Shown here piece by piece: positions 51,701 through 60,700 of a stretch of 64,000 nt of DNA; position 1 is the stretch's first letter, and the number at the start of each line of letters is the position of its first letter. Below the pieces are notes generated by a model. That model did not search any database. It was not told where the DNA came from and was given only the letters and a program-made list of their open reading frames with translations. Origin of the DNA: Saxidomus purpurata (Eukaryota > Mollusca > Bivalvia > Venerida > Veneridae); contig JAFMSR010000012.1 in NCBI GenBank assembly GCA_022818135.1, positions 31,185,550 through 31,249,549 on the forward strand, given 5' to 3'. Both the position numbers and the translations under genes were made by a program.

Positions 51701-54700
51701 CTTGGTAGAGGTCCACTAGACAATACCACATACTAAATATCTAAGCTCTAGGCCTCGTGGTTTCAGAGAAAAAGTTTTTCCTATATAAGCCTAGGTAAAA
51801 ACAAGTGACCCCTGGGCGGGTCAATTTTGACCCGAGGGTCATAATTTGAACAATTTTGGTAGAGGTCTACTAGGCAATGTCACATGCCAAATATCTAAGT
51901 TCTGGGCCTTCCTGTTCTTGAGAGGAAGATTTTTCCTTTTCATTGCCATAGCAATCAGAGTTCTGCATAGAATGAAATTATTTGAACAACTATGATAGGG
52001 CTTTGTGCAAGGAACATCCCTGCCAATTTTCATCAACATTGGCCTAGTGGTTACAGAGGAGAAGTTGTTTGAAGGAGAATGTTAACGTACGACGTACGCC
52101 GGATGGTGAGCGATCCTAATAGCTCACTCTGGCACTTTTTGCCAGGTGAGCTAATATAATGTAGCTCAGAGGTGCAGCCGAAAAAGTGTCAATCAGTCAG
52201 CCAAGAGGCTACAAGGCCAGAACTTGTACTTAAATCAGGGAGGAAATATCTATCTTGATTGTCTGATACCAATTAGAAATTTAATTAAGTTCTAAATTAG
52301 TCACATCACCGTGTATCAAGATATGTGTATCATAGTAGCTTGCATGCAGAACTTTAAGCAAACTGCAATACTGATTTAAAGGGCACATGTGTAGTCATGC
52401 TTTAAAAAGAGCACCACCTACGGGTGCCTGACGCTCGTCTGATTTTATCCTTCTACAGTTTATTTATTACTATTTTTTTAAGTAACAGTGTCTTTGACCT
52501 TGACCCCGAAACACAATCCCACAAAAGGTTTTCATAATAATTACTAGACATAAGTTTGGTCACAATTATTCAACTGCAACTAAAGATATTGTGTTTTTCC
52601 CATTTTTCTATTTTTAGAAAAAAATCCTTAGCTTTGACTCCATGAGCCCCAAACACAATCCCAATAAAAGTCTTCATTTATATATATTACACACTTAATA
52701 ATTTAGTTACATTATGTAAATTGTAACTAAAGATATTCAACATATTATTGTTTTTCTATTTTTAGTTACAGTGACATTGACAATGACCCCAGGAGCCCCA
52801 AAACACAACCCCATTAAAGATCTTCTTAAATACTTACCTCAAACAAAAGTTGGCTACATTATGTCAACTGTAACTAAAGATATTGAATATATTACAGTTT
52901 TCCTATTTTTAGTAACAGTGACCTTGACCCCAGCAGCCCCAAAACACAATCCAATTTAAAAAATATTCATAAATACTTCCTATACACTAAGTTTGGTTGC
53001 ATTATGTTCACTATTACAAAACTATTGTGTGTGTGAAACTTTCTAAGTTAAGAAGGGGCAATAACCCAGTCAAAATACATGACAGGGTTATGTAACTTGT
53101 AAAACTCTTCCTTCATTCTATTGTACATTTGATAGTGAACAGGTATTCCAACTTTCAAAGTGATAGCTTTGATAGTTTGCATGTAACTGACCTAAACGCA
53201 AAACTTAAAAAAATCAGACTATCTAAAAACTACAAAGTCCAAAAATATTAAAATATCCCCCCAAATGTATAGCTCAAAACCCTGTTTGATATGTTGAAGT
53301 AAATTATCCATTTATTGTTTGTGAAAAATTTGAAATCAATCTAACAAAAAATGAAGAAGCTATGTCCAATTCTCAAAATCAACCAAAATCAATCAAAATT
53401 CATGTTTTTTACCCCAAAAAAACAGGTCAGACTCAGCATCTTTAGCATACAATGTGAAGAAGGGTATTAGATGAACAAGCTTTCCAAGTTTCAAAGTGAT
53501 AGCTTTGATAGTTTCCATGTAAGTGACCTAAACGCAAAACTTAACCAACACCGACGACAACGACGAAGACAATGACAATCAAGTGACGACAATAGCTCGT
53601 CATTTTTTTAAAAAATCAGACAAGCTAAAAATGGATGCCAGTCATGAAAATACAATCATAACTTGGGCTTTTATTCTTGCACTGCTCAGACAGCAGCTGA
53701 TCAACTCCATCCTCTGCAAACACTAGGTTACTATGAAAAATACTGAAGTAACATGTCTTCTCAAATATATGCAAAACAGCATCATTTTCTTCAAATGAAA
53801 GTAACACCAATGCAAACTAGAGTTGTGTACTTTGGTCTGTGAGATCTACTCAGTTATCCAGAAGTCTCAAACAGATTAACAAGGCATATGTACCCTATCA
53901 GTTTCCGCCAAACCCATTCCAACTCGGACTTCTTTAAGTAACCTTTTCCCCCATACCACAGTCCTGTGGAATAGGTTAACCCCACATATTGCAACCCTGC
54001 CTGAATCAGTCAAGCAGGCAGTGGCCAAGCTCAACTATTAATCATAAATCAGTTGTTTTTTAACCTTTTGTTCTTTTACTATTTTTAAGAATTTTAACAA
54101 TCTTGCTTCTCTTAACTGGAAGTACTATCTTGCAGTTACTTTTTTTAACTATCATTAACACCAAGTGTTTACTGCACCCTGTCCAAAATACTCGCGAGAG
54201 GTGTGAGGCAGTATTAAGAGACAGAGATAGATAGAGACAATCTCAAGGTGCTAAAGATGTACAAATTTTAATTTTTATCCCTCTGTGGCTAATGACTAAC
54301 CATTTTACCAAAAATATGTACCTTAAACTTCAACCACTTTAAAAATGCTATAGGTCAGCTGACAAATGGCTAAGAAAAGCACCAACTATAAACAAAAACT
54401 CCGTTAACCACCTTGCTAAGGGATCAACAACGAGAAAAGGTGAATGCTTAATAAAACTGTATTCATCTTAAAAGTGACTATTTAAGCGAACACTCTTTGG
54501 AAAACAGAAATGTGTTTGTTGTAGAGAGGTGCTGATTCCCCTTTTGGCATTATGCAGGTGAATGCTAAATCCATGTTGACCATTTACACAGATTTAAACA
54601 GTACTAGTATTCAAAAATATTACAAGCATCAATCATAGTTAGTTGAAACTGTTAAATCAACTACCCATTATTTGAACCACAGTTGTAAGTAGCGTATCAG

Positions 54701-57700
54701 GGACTTTACCAGGCTATTTTTAACTAAAATGCAGTGCTTGGGTACCAGCTATGTTACTTACACCTGTGATTTGAACAGGTCAGTCTGTGTTATTTTGTTA
54801 AAGTTCACAGTTATTGACCAGCTTACATGCCTCAAATACACTCAAAGTCCTCTAAAAAGCAATAAAGAAAGTTGTATAAATGTGATTAATAGCTGGATAA
54901 TACACATAGGAACTTAAAAGCACATAATGAGGAGAGATGCAGCTAAATTTCAGTACTTTAGCTAGAATGTTTAAAAACTAAGTAACTACATGTACTCTCA
55001 ATGTAAGCCTGTTTTACTCAGTTAGAAATGCGTATTAAGGTATCAAGTTCAAGCAAAGATGGTGACAAAGAGTGATAGAACCTAGTTAGAAGTACAAACA
55101 GATAATTAATATGTACATCAATTCTGATTAAAAAAGACAGAGCTGAGACTTGTTTCTTTGATAAAGTATGGCCTTGTGATGTGATAAATATGTCTAAAGA
55201 ACATACAATCAGAAAGAATACAATAGACCTGGTCATGTTTAAGGTAAGTGATTATCAGGACACTTTTACCTGGAACTATACTAAGGAGGTAATACAATTA
55301 ACAGAAACTGGCTTTTCTTTTTTAAGCTCCTGTGTGACCAAAATCAGAGGGTTGGTTCTAAACTGTTTTAACTTAAACTAAAAAGGGCAAGATACAATAG
55401 TTTTACACCAAATCATCACAATATTCTAATAGCCATATACATGTATGCATAAATTACATGAAACTTGAAAACAACATTTATCTACAATATTTCTTATAAC
55501 TTTAAAATTTTACAACTCCTAATACCAACAGACACTAACACCCCTGTTCAAATTACAGTAATATTTAAATGGAATTCCTTGGTATAAAAAAGTTTGACAA
55601 CTCTCTGCAATCCAACTTTAACCATGTGCATATTTGTATCCAGGGTGAACAAGTTTGACAAGAGAAAAAGCTTAATAGGATTGGAGATGACTTAACAAAT
55701 TAAACAAGCAAATTTGTTGAATCTGGACGGCACCGTATAGGGCCACACTTCTGAAGGGATAAAGTTTTGTTTAGCAATTTTGGTTTGGGGTTATTACATA
55801 ATTTGTGCAAAGTTAAATGAAGTTATAGCAACTGGAATGAAAGAAATGGACTTGTTTGAAGTTTCTTTGTAGACTATATAGGGAAAACAGAGTGTATAAA
55901 TAAAACAGCCCACTCTTTGTGGGGGCCTTATATCAGTGGGTATCAATTTTCTGCAAAAGGATGAATTGCCTTTTTGCAGTCTCAGTTACTGGTATTAGGG
56001 TTACAAGATTATTAATTTGACTACATTTAATTAGTACATTCTGATCACTATACATTTTTTTCAGTTTCTTTAAAGATTAGATATGGGAAAACAGCCCATC
56101 CAACTGGGGGCCTCATTTTTTAAGGGATCATCTTTATTTGAAAAATAAGTTGATTATTTGTGTGAAATGAAAGTTTTGACAATTAGTTTTAAATATAAAG
56201 AAATTTGAAGAATTTACTGGTAAGAAAAAAGACCCCACCCTATTGGAGCCCAATTTATGTATGAATCACTTTTCTTAAAACAGATCTGGTTAGGAGATTA
56301 TTAATGTAACCAAATGCAATAAAATTCTGACTAGTGATTTCAAAGAAGAATTTTTTTCAAGTCTATATACTTGTTATATAGGGAACAACCCCACCCTACT
56401 AGGGGCGTCATTATTAAATAGTTTGCATCAACCAAACAACCATTAGATGATTATTTGTACCACATAAAATTAAATTCTGATGGTGTTACAGAAAAGAGAT
56501 TTTTAAATTTCAATATACATGTAGAATATGTAAGAAAACTTGGCTGACCGCAAATCCCTACAGTAGTCAACATTTCTACCATGTTTTATTTAAATAGCCT
56601 CAGACCTTTCTTAGACATGGCTTCAGGCAGACAGACAGCCAGACGGAAGAACAGACAATGCAAAATTAATATCCCTCCTCCCTCTGCAGGGGAAAATAAA
56701 ACTTGCTTGAGTATCTAAAGACAGTCTCTTAAAAGACTGTTTACTGTCTTCAAGAATGTTTTTGACAATTGGAATGCAGTATTTCAATGCAATACTAAGT
56801 CCCCAACCAAACAGTCCCTAGGATGAGATGAACATATGACTAAAGTTTCATGAAAATCCTTTAAGGGGTTACAGAGGTATAGTCACATGATCTTTGACCT
56901 TTTCCATCATGGTGAGATGAACATTTGACCCTAGTTTGATGAAAATCCCTCCAAGGGTTCAGGAGATATAGTCTGCTGACCTTTGACCTTTATCTAAGTG
57001 TGACCTTGACCTTGAGCAAAGTTTGGTTCATAAAACAATTCTTCACATTCTATCCAAGAGAAAAATGATTGTGAGATATACAAATATGACATTTGACTCT
57101 AAATGTGACCTGACCTGGCTTTGTTGAAACATGAATATTGCATGTAGTCTCCATGAGGTTAACATTTGGCTCAAGTATCAAAGAAATCCTTCAAGGGGCT
57201 GATCAGATAAAGTCTATAGACCTTTGACCCTGAAATGTGACCTTTACCTTGAGCTGGCAAGGTATGGTCAACAACAGTGAGAAGCTATTTCAAAATGAGT
57301 CTTTGCATGTAGAAGTTATACCTGAGTCAAAAAATACAACCTTAATAACAAGTGCATGACACCAGTATGGCATGGACAACAACTATGTGAGGTAGTATCA
57401 CAGTCAGTCAATGCATCTTGAAGATACAGCCTGGACAAGAAATACTGGTATATAACCCTGTATCATATTTTTAGCCTTTGATCTTAAAGGTAGCTCTCTG
57501 GACAAGGTACATGACACACCCTTGGGGAAAGGGCAACAATTGCATCATATTACTTCCAAATCAGTGTGTGCAGAAGATACAACCCAGACACAAAGTACTG
57601 GTATATAACCATATATTACACATTTTAAGCACTGTGTGACCTTGACCTTCAAGTGAAGTCCTGAGTGCATGACACGCCCTTGTGCTATAAGCAACAAATA

Positions 57701-60700
57701 TGTGAAGTTCTCTGAAAATCAGTCCATGCAGATAAAAATTTCAGCCTGGACATGAAGTGCAGGCCGACGGACTGATAGACGGTACAACGCAAACCTATAG
57801 TCTCAAACGATCTTTGATCGGTTAGGGACTATTAAACCTTCTAGCTCCAGCCCTGACAGGAAGTGCAACATGGCTTACCTATGTGTGGATCTGGAACTTA
57901 AAACAAAATTTGAAATTATGGTAATTTACATATGAAAAGAATTCTAACTTTTGCAGGGTCAAGACAGTCTTTTGCAACAGGAAATTTTAATGTGAAAATC
58001 TTTGAACAGGGAACAATCTTTTTGTGGAAAATGTGCAACGAATGACCAATTCATGTAAAAAATTTGTAACAGGGAACATTCTTAAGAGAAAATTGGATAG
58101 GGGGCCTCATTTTTAAACAGAATGTACCAATTTTGTGAATTTCAATAAACACCTATTAGATGATTATTTGTACTACATAAATTAAATTCTAACAATTGGT
58201 GTTATGGAAAGGGATTATTAAATTTCCATTTATAAGAAAACTTCAAAGGGGCTTAACTGTGTTTTTTGTCCAATCCGAATGAAACTTGGTGGGCTGCAAT
58301 TCCCTATCAATTCAGTCAACAATTCTACCATGTAATATTCAAATAGCCCAAACTATGTCTTAATATATGGCTCCGGAGAGACAGACAGACAGACAGTCAG
58401 ATGGATGGACTGACAACACCAAACACCTTTGCAGAGGATAATAGAAAAAAATCAATTGAGAACAGTCTTCTGTGAAAATTTACAACAGTTTGAGGACTTT
58501 TCCAGCAGAAAGATGGCAGTCTTATGTGAAAATTTATAGCTGTATTTGCTAGAAAACATCAATAATAGAATTTAGCATGAATATAGTCAGCAAAAGGTAG
58601 TGTCCTTTTGAATGATGGATAATATACTAGTTTAGCAGGACGAGGCTGAAACTTCTTCAGTGAAGTATCTGGAACAAGGGACATCAGTTTGATGCATGAA
58701 TATTCCCACTACTTGTGTAAAAGGCTGCTTGGTTTAATTTCTTATAAAGCTCATGACTTTGCCACTTATAAGGCAACAGACAAAACTGATCACTATATAC
58801 AACTGAACATGTGACACAATATTACAGGTGACACATCTATAGGTGCAGCACAAACATTGTTCTACAAGTACCTGTATGCTCCTTCACCACAAGTCTCATG
58901 TATCCAATGAAACCATAGCAACGGCACACTAGAAGAGGTATGTTCTTTTCCCATAAACACTTTCCTAGCTTTAACAATGTCCTGCAATGTAATAAAACAG
59001 CTGTCTGGATACAGTCACATAATTATGAACAGATGGCATTTAACATATGCTTCAGCAAAGCTATCCATCAAGCTTTATCTGTCTTTATTAACCCACTAGG
59101 GCTCACTAAATATTTCAGAAGCATCACACAATGTCTTAACTTGGAAACTTAAGGGAACATTTAGCATCCACCATAACCATAATTTCACAAATTTTATAAA
59201 GGAACTTTATCATGACATTTTGTTTAAGAGCTCACAAAATTGCCAGTAGTTGGTTACATTGGATATTACATACACATCAGCATTATTTGCCTAGCCTGTT
59301 TTTAAATTGTGGCATCACAGTCCAATCTGTAAAGCAGATTTGCATGGTGAAGTTGACTAGGGTTTAAACCTGGCTCCTGCCTTAATTATTTGACTTTGTC
59401 CTTACAGTTAATAACAGAATCTCATACTATATCTATGCCTGAGCAACCATCACGCTAATATCTCATTCCTAAATGAAACTAAACATGGAAGTCATTCTAC
59501 TAGTTCAAGTAACAGTTACACAATTTACAGTCTTAATCCATGACGTACAGTCTACTCTGATACAGATTATCTCTTCACTACCACAAGTACATGTACCTTA
59601 CCTTTCACAGAGATTAGTAGCTATAACAATGGTAAACTGGTTGAAGAAATCTGCATTTGTGTCCAGCATCTTCTCTGGGTGCTTTAAAAGAACAAATCTG
59701 ATTTTTTGTGAAAAGTAATTATAAGTGGAGTTTTATTAATATTAATGTGTATAAATTTTTTTGGCATGTGCCAGTTTCATCAATATAGAGAACAACTGAC
59801 TCTGAAGGTGATATCATTTGAATAAACTGTGAGCACACCTAAATGAACCCTGATTGATAATGACAACTGAGCTAAAAATAGATGGATTTGCACTGAAAGT
59901 TGGCAGGGTAGTTAATTAACCTTATAGTTACTCTATTACAGCAACTATTCAAAAGCTTGCAAAGACACCATGCCACTTACTACTACCAAGAATTATGTAA
60001 TATATAAAGAAGGTAAGTGGAACACACGATCAACTCAGGGAAGTTTTTATCTTTTATTTTACAACCAACGTTTCGATTCTCACGAGTTTTCATCATAAAT
60101 ATGTAACATGCAGTGTAAAAAAAAACATCACAGTCAAAAACAAGAACAAACAGATAGACTTGTTTGAGAAATAAGATGTCTGACACTTAGAAATAAAATA
60201 CTTGTAACATATTTACCTCCTCCATGTAATCCCCAGATACATCTTCATTCAATTCTGACAGGTATTCTGTAGCAAACTTTGCTCGAGACTGAAAAAAACA
60301 AGAGGGCCATGATGGACCTTTATCGCTCACCCGAGTACAACTGCTTTTAACAAGGTTGCTAGAAATCATCGAAACAACCTTTCTGACAAATTTCCAGGAT
60401 ATTTGGGCTGAAAATGTTACCTCTAGAGTGTTAACAAGGTTTTTCCATATTTGGGCTCTGTGACCTAGTTTTTGACCCAAGATGACCCATTTTCGAACTT
60501 GAGCTAGAAATCACAGAAACAACCTTTCTGACAAATTTCTAGGATATTTCGGCTGAAAATGTTACCTCTAGAGTGTTAACAAGGCTTTTCCACATTTGGG
60601 CTCTGTGACCTAGTTTTTGACCCCAGATGACCCATATTGAAACCTGAGCTAGAAATCATCAAAACAACCTTTCTGACAAATTTCCAGGATATTTGGGCTG

